Source of the DNA: DATGKK01 sp035294725
GTDB taxonomy: Bacteria; Actinomycetota; Acidimicrobiia; Acidimicrobiales; Bog-793
Direction of reading: 5' to 3'
Assembly: GCA_035294725.1 (NCBI GenBank)
Contig: DATGKK010000073.1
Span: 1 to 22,141, forward strand
Length of the DNA: 22,141 nucleotides
In this document: piece by piece, positions 15,328 to 21,919 of the stretch
Layout: every line of letters begins with the position of its first letter
How positions within the stretch are numbered: position 1 is the first letter of the stretch
Program-made: the position numbers and the translations under genes
Notes under the pieces: generated by a model
The model's input: only the letters and a program-made list of their open reading frames with translations
Databases searched by the model: none
What the model was told of the DNA's origin: nothing

Positions 15328-16650
15328 TCAGCCCGGCTGGTTGAGCAGCTCGCGCAGGCCAACCCGCCTGCCCGTTCGCAGCACCGCCCGGCGGTAGACC
15401 ACCGCGGCAAGCCGTGCCACCCCCACTGTGGCGGTCACTGTGACGATGCACGAGATCACGACCTGCCACCAGCTGACGGCTCCAAGACCGACCAGCGCCG
15501 GCATGGCGAAGGGAGCCGTCGGCGGCAGGTACCCCAGCACCTGGAACCAGATCGGAGCGCTCCCCGAACTGAGCGTGGTGAGGGCGAGGATGTAGCCGAT
15601 GATGAGGGGGAGGCCGAGAGGGAGGGCGAGCGTCTGGACCTGGTCTTGGCGCTCGGCCATCGAACCCGCCGCGGCGTAGACCCAGCAGAAGAAGCTGTAC
15701 CCCAGGACGAGCCATAGGAGCGAGGTGACGACAACGAGCGGAGCGGCTCCCGTCAGGAGGTCCGAGCCGACCGCCGCGCCGAGGAGGAGCGCCACCGCGA
15801 CGACGAGGCCCGCCTGGGCCAGTACCACGGCACCGATGCCGAGCACCTTGCCCGCGAGGAGCTGCAGGGGTCGGATCGCGGCCAGGAGAACCTCGACCAC
15901 TCGGCTCGATTTCTCCTCCATCACCCCGATGAGGGTCCAGGTGTTGTACTGCGTCAGCATCACGAACACCAGGATGATCCCGATGAGAGCGGTCGAGCGG
16001 CCGGGCGAGCTCGGCTTGGCGGGCTGGAGGCTGCGAAGCGGCACGAGACGGGGTGAGCTCACCGCTGCGATCTGGGCCGGGGTCAGACCCGCCGAGGCGT
16101 AGGCACGCTCCTGACCAACCACCTGCGACAGGGTCCTCGCCAGCTCGGCACGGGCAGAGGTATCGGTCGAGGAAAGCGGGCTGTCGAGCAGGATCTCGGA
16201 CTCGCCCACCAGCGCGAGATCGATCGTGCCGTCTCTGAGCGCCCTCTCGGCTGCCGCCGGCGACGAGAACCTCGTGACCGCCACCCTGGCCCCGACCGCA
16301 CGGCCGACGGAGCGGACGAGCACGATCTCGGACTTCGAGGCGGCGACCACGCCGACGTGCTCGGCCGTGCTCGTCGACTTCGTGATGGCAGGGATCACCG
16401 TGGCGCCGGCAACGACAACGAGGAGGAGGAGGGTGACCACTCGGAACGCCCGTCCTCGTAGGCGCTCGCGAATCTCTCGCTCGGCGACGAGGGCGACGTC
16501 GCTCGATCGGAGACGGTGGACGAGCCCGCCGGTCGGCTCCTCGGCGAAGGTCGACTCGAACTGGGCGTCGAGCTCGTGGTCGTTTGGGCTGCCGGCGATC
16601 CCAGCAGCGCGGCGACGTCGGCCACGGACCCACCTCACGAGAAAGATCAC
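15328..16650 (-). CDS. ABC-2 exporter permease, NatB-like
   Basis: This is the membrane subunit of an exporter of the NatB/YhaP group. The 440-residue product has a soluble N-terminus of about 70 residues and one membrane span (VVTLLLLVVVAGATVIPAI). A large extracytoplasmic domain of about 130 residues (roughly 90-220) follows, then five or more membrane spans from GIILVFVMLTQYNTW onward. EEKSSRVVEVLLAAIRPLQLLAGKVLG is a family hallmark. GTG at 16650 overlaps the ATPase stop in a GTGA. NatB homologues move sodium or small toxic compounds, but the substrate here is not shown by sequence. Confidence 0.92.
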   Translation of the reverse strand: MIFLVRWVRGRRRRAAGIAGSPNDHELDAQFESTFAEEPTGGLVHRLRSSDVALVAEREIRERLRGRAFRVVTLLLLVVVAGATVIPAITKSTSTAEHVGVVAASKSEIVLVRSVGRAVGARVAVTRFSSPAAAERALRDGTIDLALVGESEILLDSPLSSTDTSARAELARTLSQVVGQERAYASAGLTPAQIAAVSSPRLVPLRSLQPAKPSSPGRSTALIGIILVFVMLTQYNTWTLIGVMEEKSSRVVEVLLAAIRPLQLLAGKVLGIGAVVLAQAGLVVAVALLLGAAVGSDLLTGAAPLVVVTSLLWLVLGYSFFCWVYAAAGSMAERQDQVQTLALPLGLPLIIGYILALTTLSSGSAPIWFQVLGYLPPTAPFAMPALVGLGAVSWWQVVISCIVTVTATVGVARLAAVVYRRAVLRTGRRVGLRELLNQPG

Positions 16651-17543
16651 CCGACAGCCTCCCTGAAGACCTCGGAGAGGCGACGTCGCTCCAGGGAGAA
16701 CTCGGTGACCTTCCCTGCCGCCAGCGCTGCACGCAACACGACGTCGCTGTCGGTGCCGGGCTCGAGGACGAGCCTCACGGCGCCCCGGTCCACCTCCGAG
16801 ACCTGCACGCCCACCAAGCGTGCTGTCCAGTTCCCCGTACGGTCGCCCTCGACGCGAACGACGAGCCGGCGCGCCCCGCCCGTGGCCAGCCCCTCGACCG
16901 TTCCCTCGGCAACCAGCCGGCCGTGGTCGATGATCACGACGGTCTCGCACAGGTCCTCCACGAGATCGAGCTGGTGGCTGGAGAACAGGACGCAGGCGCC
17001 GGCGTGGGCCTGCTCGAGCAGGACGGCGCCGATCGCCTCGATCCCGGCTGGGTCGAGCCCGGCCAGCGGCTCGTCGAGGACGAGAAGCTCCGGGTTGTGA
17101 ACGAGGGCGGCCGCGAGCTGAGCTCGCTGCTGGTTGCCGTGAGACAGCGCATCGACTCGGCTGTCGAACCGATCGGCGAGCTCGAAGCGCTCGAGCCAGT
17201 GGGCGACCGACCGGGAGGCGGCCCGCGGTGACAGGCCGTGGAGACGAGCAAGGTACCTCAGCTGCTCGCCGAGGAGCATCGCCGGGTAGAGCCCGCGCTC
17301 CTCGGGCATGTAGCCGAAGCGTCGTCGCTCGCTGGCCCCGACCGCCTTTCCGGACCAGCGCACGCTGCCGGCGTCGAGGTCCGTGAGGCCGAACACTGCC
17401 CTCATCGTCGTCGTCTTGCCCGCGCCGTTCGGTCCGAGGAACCCGACCACCTGCCCTCTCGGGGCCGAGAAGCTGAGACCGTCAAGCGCGGTGATCGAGC
17501 CGAACCGCCGCGTCAACCCGTCGAGCTCGAGCGCCTCGCCCAC
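16647..17543 (-). CDS. ABC exporter ATPase, NatA-like
   Basis: This is the energy-supplying subunit for the coupled NatB-like permease. The 298-residue product has Walker A GPNGAGKTT (37-45), FGYMPEERGLYP after the Q-loop region, Walker B LLVLDEPLAGLDP (153-165) and the switch histidine in FSSHQLDLVEDLCE. The signature reads LSHGNQQR (133-140) in place of LSGGQ, as in many NatA-group ATPases. The C-terminal extension ends in LERRRLSEVFREAVG. GTG at 17543 is the start; a TACCGT hexamer lies eight bases upstream and no good Shine-Dalgarno sequence is seen. It leads a two-gene operon. Confidence 0.94.
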   Translation of the reverse strand: MGEALELDGLTRRFGSITALDGLSFSAPRGQVVGFLGPNGAGKTTTMRAVFGLTDLDAGSVRWSGKAVGASERRRFGYMPEERGLYPAMLLGEQLRYLARLHGLSPRAASRSVAHWLERFELADRFDSRVDALSHGNQQRAQLAAALVHNPELLVLDEPLAGLDPAGIEAIGAVLLEQAHAGACVLFSSHQLDLVEDLCETVVIIDHGRLVAEGTVEGLATGGARRLVVRVEGDRTGNWTARLVGVQVSEVDRGAVRLVLEPGTDSDVVLRAALAAGKVTEFSLERRRLSEVFREAVG

Positions 17544-17974
17544 CAGCCTGCACGGTAGGTCATGAATACAGGCGACGCGCGCACGACGCGACCGTCAACG
17601 CCGCAGATCGCAGCGGTGTCTCCGCGACGCGACAGGCTGGCATGGAGACGACGGAGGCCACGACGGACAGCCACGCAGTTCTGTCGCCGCATCGCGCCAA
17701 CGAGCGGAGGGCTCTCGGCGGCGGACCACAGATTGTCTGTATGCCGAGTCTCGGCCACGCTCAGTGGTCCCCAGGCCGTCGTCGGTGAGCGCCAGCTAAT
17801 CCCTGGCTACAAGGTCATTCAAGGCACTACGCGAAGTATGACGCTGCACCAAGAGGCCAAGGCCTAGCCAAGGGCGCTACCTTCACGATCCGGGGTGCGA
17901 GACGGCCGGAGGTACGCTCTCCGTCGGCAGGAGTAGGCACCCGAGCAAACAGCAACCCCGAGTTGCCATCCGCC
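17544..17974. other. Intergenic stretch, no supported gene
   Basis: These 431 bases hold no reading frame with recognisable protein features on either strand, and base composition is more even than in the surrounding genes. The right end must contain the tRNA-Arg promoter and the left end the promoter of the NatA-like gene. I see no repeats, RNA structure or mobile-element fragment that I can support. Confidence 0.5.
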
Positions 17975-18047
17975 GCCCCCGTAGCTCAGAGGATAGAGCA
18001 GCGGTTTCCTAAACCGCGTGCCGCAGGTTCGAGTCCTGCCGGGGGCG
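17975..18047 (+). tRNA. tRNA-Arg, anticodon CCT
   Basis: The cloverleaf is complete: acceptor GCCCCCG pairs with CGGGGGC (18040-18046), D stem GCTC with GAGC, anticodon stem GCGGT with ACCGC, and T stem GCAGG with CCTGC around TTCGAGT. The anticodon loop TTCCTAA gives CCT (18008-18010), reading AGG codons. The discriminator base is G18047 and CCA is not encoded. The right end coincides with the left inverted repeat of the adjacent mobile element, but no base of the tRNA is lost. Confidence 0.97.
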
Positions 18048-18067
18048 CCGGGGAGGTCTTCACGTTT
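18047..18067 (+). repeat. Left inverted terminal repeat
   Basis: This 21-bp sequence matches the reverse complement of 21108-21128 at 20 of 21 positions, including a perfect 15-bp core GAGGTCTTCACGTTT (18053-18067). Its first base is the discriminator base of tRNA-Arg. Confidence 0.7.
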
Positions 18068-18091
18068 CACGTGGGGACCACTTCACGTTTC
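18058..18091 (+). repeat. Subterminal direct repeats CTTCACGTTTC
   Basis: CTTCACGTTTC occurs at 18058-18068 and again at 18081-18091, a 23-bp period of about two helical turns. The first copy overlaps the terminal repeat, so the second may be a subterminal transposase-binding site. The right end has only one copy of the motif (as CTTCACGTTT). Confidence 0.5.
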
Positions 18092-18233
18092 GACCTGCTG
18101 CCATGGTGCCAGAGGGCTGTGACGGGCCGCGTCGTCGGCGTGTGGCGCTGTGGGCGACCGGCGGTTCAGCTCGAGCCGTCGTGCGGGCGCGTCGAGGTCA
18201 CCTGTGCCGGTGCTTCTGGGCAAGGGTCACCGA

Positions 18234-19736
18234 CTACGGCGGTGCGTTCGCCGACGCTGCGACGAGGTCGGTGAGGGTGGTCCGCCGGCGCCGCCGGGTC
18301 CGTGGTGGCCGTCCGGCCGCCACCCGGCGACGGTTCTGTGCTTGGCGAGCCGAGAAGGCGTCGGCCACGGCCAGGTTGCGCACCGCGATGGCGGCGCACA
18401 GCCACAGGGTCATGGGGGAAAGCCCCATCACCCGGCACCAGCCCCGTGCCACATCGGTGGTGGCGGGGTCCTTCACTCGGGCGTTGGCGCGCTCGGCGGC
18501 CGAGCGCCTCGCGTAGGAGCGTCGCCAGGCCGGCCCGGGGTAGTCGTGGCGTTGGGCGGTCTTCTCGTTGACCGAGGCCGGCACGGTGATGGTCTGCTGG
18601 GTGCAGCAGGCAGGGGGGTGCTCGGGCGGGGTGGCCACTTCGGGCCGGTCCAGGGGGAGGATCATGGAGCCCTCCCGCAGCGGACAGCGGACCTTGCCCA
18701 TGAGCGCCGGGCAGGCGACCCGGTGGTAGCCGTCGTGGTCTGGGGCGCTGATGCGCCCGAGCTTGTATCGGGCAAGCTCGTCGGCCCGTGCGTCGTGGGC
18801 CAAGGTCTCCTCCTTGTTCGCTCCCCGGGCGAGGGGTGCCTGGCCGAAGAGGCCCGTCGGCGTCATGGGGCAGTAGCAGTTCCCGTGATGCAAGATCGTG
18901 CCGGCGTGGGTCCCCTGGGTCCCCCGGTCTTGGGGGTGCAGGTCCATCACGAGGCTCGCCCCCGCAGCCCGCAGCGGCAGGGCGAAGTGCTCTGGCACCC
19001 GGTGGGCGTAGCCCGAGTCGGCGATGACGTCGCCGAGCCCGACGCCACCGACGGCCATCTGGGTGAGGACCCCGACCATGGGGGGCACCGGGTCGTGGGC
19101 GCAGCTGACGACGTTCATGCGCCGCACCAGCTCTGGGACCTCTTGGCCCGGGTCGTCTTCGACCATGGTCGCAAGCGAGCAGTAGTAGCCGAAGAACAGC
19201 TCGTCGCGCTCGCCCGGGCCTCCGCCCTTCCTATGCCCCCAGGCAGCCTCGTGGTCCGCGTAGTGACCGATGGGCTTGGTCCGCCTCGTGGAGAAGGACT
19301 CCACGTCGGTCCAGTCGACGGCCAGAGATGACGAGCCCTTCTTGAAGGGATCTTCGACCGACGCCTCCACGAGGGCGTCGACCACCTCTTGGAGCACCCG
19401 CGACGGTGCGCCGTCGGGCGACTCCTTGGAAAGCGCCCCTACCACGAGGGAGAACGTCCTTTCTACCTGGCGATAGGTGAGGCGATGCGGTCCAGCGCGC
19501 CAGTAGACGTCGACCCCGAGGCGCCGGCGGTCTGCGTCGGGGAGCCCCAGCAGGGCCCGGTGCACCCGCACCAGATGCGCCGGGCGTCCTTCGGCCTGGC
19601 ACAAGGCCATCCCCACGAACAAGGTACCCACGCTGAGTTGGCGGGGCCGCACCCCGATGGGGAGCGTGGCTTCGATCACCGGCGCGATGCCAGAGGCGTC
19701 GACGAGGGCTTCGATGCGCCCGAGCTCGGCGCTCAT
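18234..19736 (-). CDS. DDE transposase with Cys-containing insertion
   Basis: This protein would cut and join the ends of the surrounding element. The 500-residue product shows a probable DDE triad. D141 lies in SLAVDWTDVESF, D240 in DVIADSGYAHR and E415 in RRSAAERANARVKDP. A conserved-looking C-terminal block follows (RVMGLSPMTLWLCAAIAVRNLAVADAF), then an Arg-rich tail. Between D240 and E415 is an insertion of about 175 residues with cysteines at 287, 289, 342, 351, 377 and 378, which may bind metal. The layout resembles large IS4/IS1182-like DDE enzymes, but I cannot assign a named family. ATG at 19736 overlaps the upstream gene's stop in an ATGA. The frame is intact. Confidence 0.88.
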   Translation of the reverse strand: MSAELGRIEALVDASGIAPVIEATLPIGVRPRQLSVGTLFVGMALCQAEGRPAHLVRVHRALLGLPDADRRRLGVDVYWRAGPHRLTYRQVERTFSLVVGALSKESPDGAPSRVLQEVVDALVEASVEDPFKKGSSSLAVDWTDVESFSTRRTKPIGHYADHEAAWGHRKGGGPGERDELFFGYYCSLATMVEDDPGQEVPELVRRMNVVSCAHDPVPPMVGVLTQMAVGGVGLGDVIADSGYAHRVPEHFALPLRAAGASLVMDLHPQDRGTQGTHAGTILHHGNCYCPMTPTGLFGQAPLARGANKEETLAHDARADELARYKLGRISAPDHDGYHRVACPALMGKVRCPLREGSMILPLDRPEVATPPEHPPACCTQQTITVPASVNEKTAQRHDYPGPAWRRSYARRSAAERANARVKDPATTDVARGWCRVMGLSPMTLWLCAAIAVRNLAVADAFSARQAQNRRRVAAGRPPRTRRRRRTTLTDLVAASANAPP

Positions 19737-20629
19737 CGGTCTCGCCCACCGAGCAGCGCCACCGCCTGGTCGAGGCCCACGCGAGGCAGATCGGCCACGA
19801 GGTCCCCGAGGCGCTGGGAGCAGGTGATGCCTGCTACCTCCATGAACGCCCCCAGCCCGATCGCCCCGGCGACCTCGCAGAGCCACGTCGCCCGCAAGCG
19901 CGCGATCTCGATGCGGGGCAGGTCCCGCCCCCCGGCCAGCGAGGCGGTCAGCGGCGTGGTCACGTTTCGCCGGCGTGGCGAGGTCCCCCCGATCAAGAAC
20001 CCCTCGCCCGCCCAGCTGGCGGCCTCCAAGAGGCGGGAGTGGTAGCGGGTAAGGACCGGGACGGTGCGCGGGCGGCGGCCCGCGCGCACGGTCACCACGA
20101 CTCCACCCGCCCGGCGGGTGACGTCGGTCCCGGCGACCCCTTTGAGGTCGTGGCCCACTAGCCCCGCGCCGGCACCCAGGCACACGAGCGCGCTGGCGTG
20201 CAGCCGGCGCGCCGTGGTCGGCTGGGCGTCGGCCATCTGCAGGTAGCCGGCGATCTCGGTGCTTCGATAGGGGGCCTTGGCCCGCTCGCGGCCCAGGGCG
20301 ACCGATGGCGGCCCCGGGCGCACAGCCCGTTGGATCGCACGCAGGTTGGTCCTGACCGTGCGCCTCGTGGGCTGGGACATCGCCGTCATCTTGGGGTGAC
20401 AACACCGCTCGATCACCGAGTCGGTGAGCAACGCCTCGGCCTCGAGGGCAAGGCCCACGGTCTCGCCGAAGGCCCCCAAGGCGCAGGCGGCGAACAAGAA
20501 CGCCTTGGCCCGGCTCGGGCTGTGCGGATTGGCCTTGGCGGCTATCTCCTTGGCGAAGGCGGCCACCTCGGCCGATGCCGTGCGCGGGCTGAAGCGCTCG
20601 ATCACCTCGGCCACATCCACCGATAGCAC
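19733..20629 (-). CDS. Tyrosine-recombinase-like protein lacking catalytic residues
   Basis: The 298-residue product has the two-part layout of tyrosine recombinases. An N-terminal helical, core-binding-like region spans about 1-115. A catalytic-like domain then starts at PYRSTEIAGYLQMADA. The stretch ALVCLGAGAGLVGHDLKGV matches the box I region, but the catalytic arginine is V158. RRPRTVPVLTRYHSRLLEA matches the strand and helix that follow. IARLRATWLCEVAGAIGLGAF matches box II with R246 kept but the expected histidine absent. No catalytic tyrosine follows. It is probably an inactive DNA-binding partner of the transposase, to which it is coupled by an ATGA overlap. GTG at 20629 lies six bases after GATAAA and inside one arm of a 10-bp inverted repeat; GTG at 20620 is an alternative. 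The fold is inferred by eye. Confidence 0.7.
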   Translation of the reverse strand: MLSVDVAEVIERFSPRTASAEVAAFAKEIAAKANPHSPSRAKAFLFAACALGAFGETVGLALEAEALLTDSVIERCCHPKMTAMSQPTRRTVRTNLRAIQRAVRPGPPSVALGRERAKAPYRSTEIAGYLQMADAQPTTARRLHASALVCLGAGAGLVGHDLKGVAGTDVTRRAGGVVVTVRAGRRPRTVPVLTRYHSRLLEAASWAGEGFLIGGTSPRRRNVTTPLTASLAGGRDLPRIEIARLRATWLCEVAGAIGLGAFMEVAGITCSQRLGDLVADLPRVGLDQAVALLGGRDR

Positions 20630-20653
20630 ACCGTATTTATCCTGTGTGCTATC
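20622..20653. promoter_or_regulatory. Perfect 10-bp inverted repeat at divergent promoter
   Basis: GATAGCACAC, a 12-bp AT-rich spacer, then GTGTGCTATC form a perfect dyad between the recombinase-like gene and the DUF6788 gene. The spacer contains GATAAA on the minus strand, placed six bases before GTG at 20629, so the dyad overlaps the probable promoter. It could be an autoregulatory operator, or a paired binding site for the recombinase-like protein. Confidence 0.6.
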
Positions 20654-20687
20654 TCCACGGTGGGGGATGCCCGTGGGAAGGTGGTGC

Positions 20688-21029
20688 ATGCCGGTCAGCC
20701 CGAGACAGCAAAGGGAGCAGGCCCGTATCGCCAAGGCGCTCGGGGAGATGGGCTTCGTCCTGCCCGGCAGCCTCACCGAGCGCCGCTTTGCGTGCACCCA
20801 TGCGGGCTGCCACTGCCACGCCGATCCCCCGGTCCTGCACGGCCCCTACCTCCAGTGGAGCCGAAAGGTCGCCGGCAAGACCTTGAGCCGGACCCTCAGC
20901 CCAGAGCAGGTCGCCGACTACAGAGGGTGGTTCGACAACGAGCGGCGCATGCGCGCCCTCGTGCACGAGCTCGAGGATCTCAGCCTCTCGATCATCGACG
21001 CTGACCCTCGCACTCCTCGGCGGCGCTGA
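20688..21029 (+). CDS. DUF6788 family protein
   Basis: The function is unknown. Proteins of this small family are often found next to transposase genes. The 113-residue product has the usual core. A Cys/His cluster (CTHAGCHCHADPP, C36, C41 and C43) leads into HGPYLQWSRKVAGKTLSRTLSPEQVADYRGW, and a C-terminal helix follows (NERRMRALVHELEDLSL). ATG at 20688 has AAGGTGG just upstream and aligns with the family start. It is divergent from the recombinase-like and transposase genes and lies inside the inverted terminal repeats, so it is probably part of the element. The cysteines suggest a small zinc-binding, perhaps nucleic-acid-binding, protein. Confidence 0.82.
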   Translation: MPVSPRQQREQARIAKALGEMGFVLPGSLTERRFACTHAGCHCHADPPVLHGPYLQWSRKVAGKTLSRTLSPEQVADYRGWFDNERRMRALVHELEDLSLSIIDADPRTPRRR

Positions 21030-21047
21030 GAACTGACGAGTGTGGGT

Positions 21048-21057
21048 AGCGATCGCT
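21048..21057. repeat. 10-bp palindrome near right element end
   Basis: AGCGATCGCT is a perfect palindrome 18 bp after the DUF6788 stop and about 50 bp inside the right terminal repeat. Its role is unknown. It could be a protein-binding site or simply a chance palindrome. Confidence 0.25.
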
Positions 21058-21107
21058 TAGCCCGTGGGTGAGCCCCCGATGACCCCACGCAGGCCCTGGT
21101 CGAGCCC

Positions 21108-21128
21108 AAACGTGAAGACCTCGCCGGC
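21108..21128 (-). repeat. Right inverted terminal repeat
   Basis: The reverse complement of this stretch matches 18047-18067 at 20 of 21 positions, with the 15-bp core at 21108-21122. It lies where the serine recombinase remnant stops resembling its family. Confidence 0.7.
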
Positions 21129-21552
21129 CGGCCAACCAGTCCTCCCCACTTTCGCGTGCGGCTGACTGGGTAGTCTCGCTGCCGAGATCGTAGAGTGTGG
21201 CTACGACATCGAGGGCGCTGTCGGCCGCGGGTAGGCGACGTCGCGCCATTGCGAGTCGAACAGCGGCCGCAGTTCGCCCTGGGGCGCCGCGTCGAGCATG
21301 CCGGCGAGGAGCGAGGCGATCGAGCAACGGGGCGACGTCGGCCAACCTGGGCGTCCCTCTCGCCGAGGCTCGGGGCAGTGCAGCCAGGCGCTCCTGACGT
21401 TCGGAGATGGCGTCCTCCGGTAGCGCCACTCTGTCACCAACGCGTCCGCGGAGTGCGGCGGTGACGTCGTCGGCATCGAGGCTGACGAGCTGGCGGGCGA
21501 GGCGCCGTTCGAGGTCGGCGATCTCGGCTTCGATGTCTGCGGCGCGCTCGTT
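21129..21552 (-). pseudogene. Large serine recombinase remnant, C-terminal part
   Basis: These minus-strand frames resemble the C-terminal region of actinobacterial large serine recombinases. ERAADIEAEIADLERRLARQL and VGDRVALPEDAISERQERLAAL (frame A, about 21552-21313) match the coiled-coil region. The text then continues in another frame as AGMLDAAPQGELRPLFDSQW and RDVAY (about 21313-21225). It returns to frame A as ADSALDVVATLYD and ends near SGEDWLAG (about 21140). The catalytic domain, recombinase domain and zinc ribbon are missing. Two compensating frameshifts plus truncation make it a pseudogene. Its 3' end is at the right terminal repeat of the element, so that insertion may have truncated it. 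The family call rests on pattern memory. Confidence 0.55.
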
Positions 21553-21726
21553 CGCGGGCCATCCGCAGCCCCGCGTGCACCCCCCACCTGATCGGGTGTG
21601 GTGAGGGAAGTCATACCCATGTGCCACGGATGTGGGCTGCGCGGCGGGCGGGCGGCCGTGCAGTGGTGGCGAGCACGCCTTGCGGGAGCGTTCGTCGGCC
21701 CGGGCGCGCGACCTGCCCGCCTACCG

Positions 21727-21742
21727 CCGACGCCGGCGTCGG
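21727..21742. repeat. 16-bp perfect palindrome
   Basis: CCGACGCCGGCGTCGG reads the same on both strands. It lies in gene-free accessory DNA between the recombinase remnant and the last transposase gene. In such GC-rich sequence this could be chance. Confidence 0.4.
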
Positions 21743-21893
21743 TGCCGGCGATCGTCGCACCTGGGCGGCGCAGCGCTCATGAGTTGTCCCGGTGAGCGCT
21801 CTCGGCGGCGGCGAGGACGGCCGCGGCAGGGTGTTCTGCGTCTGACTTCGGCGCGGAGGGTCCACCGCGAAATGAACCAACACTGACAGGCTC

Positions 21894-21908
21894 CTCGGTC
21901 CGACCGAG
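21894..21908. promoter_or_regulatory. Hairpin just upstream of transposase start
   Basis: CTCGGT, loop CCG, then ACCGAG can form a 6-bp hairpin. Its right arm overlaps the GAGAGGAG Shine-Dalgarno region (21906-21913) of the following gene. The hairpin could limit translation of the transposase from read-through RNA, a known strategy in some insertion sequences. Confidence 0.35.
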
Positions 21909-21919
21909 AGGAGCATGCA

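Larger units (their letters stand above)
18047..21128. mobile_element. Candidate three-gene transposon with inverted terminal repeats
   Basis: A 21-bp inverted repeat with one mismatch bounds a 3.08-kb unit. The unit carries a DDE transposase, a tyrosine-recombinase-like partner translationally coupled upstream of it, and a divergent DUF6788 protein. The outer five bases (GCCGG) are nearly self-complementary with their flank, so they could be part of the terminal repeat or a 5-bp target duplication. In the second case the repeat proper is the 15-bp GAGGTCTTCACGTTT core (18053-18067 and 21108-21122). The left end touches tRNA-Arg(CCT), and the right end lies at the broken end of a serine recombinase remnant. 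The family cannot be named from memory. Confidence 0.7.
21553..21919. other. Accessory intergenic stretch, no supported gene
   Basis: No frame on either strand shows recognisable protein features. The stretch includes a 16-bp perfect palindrome at 21727-21742 and, from about 21873, a sequence beginning TGAACCAACACTGACA that may be the left end of the next insertion sequence. It may be decayed mobile DNA. Confidence 0.45.

Noticed and set aside
14087..16732. Minus-strand open frame of 881 codons
   Set aside because: It overlaps tag, the STAS gene and the ABC permease in wrong frames and has no domain-like sequence.
17562..17867. Plus-strand open frame in the gap before the tRNA
   Set aside because: No ribosome site, no hydrophobic or domain pattern, and Arg/Thr-rich random-like sequence.
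17864..18070. Minus-strand open frame of 68 codons
   Set aside because: It is antisense to the tRNA-Arg gene; such frames are a classic false annotation.
18150..19331. Plus-strand open frame of 393 codons
   Set aside because: It is antisense to the transposase with its DDE motifs and shows no family features.
18047..21128. Interpretation of the flanking repeats as attL/attR
   Set aside because: The two copies are inverted, whereas attachment sites flanking an integrated element are direct repeats.
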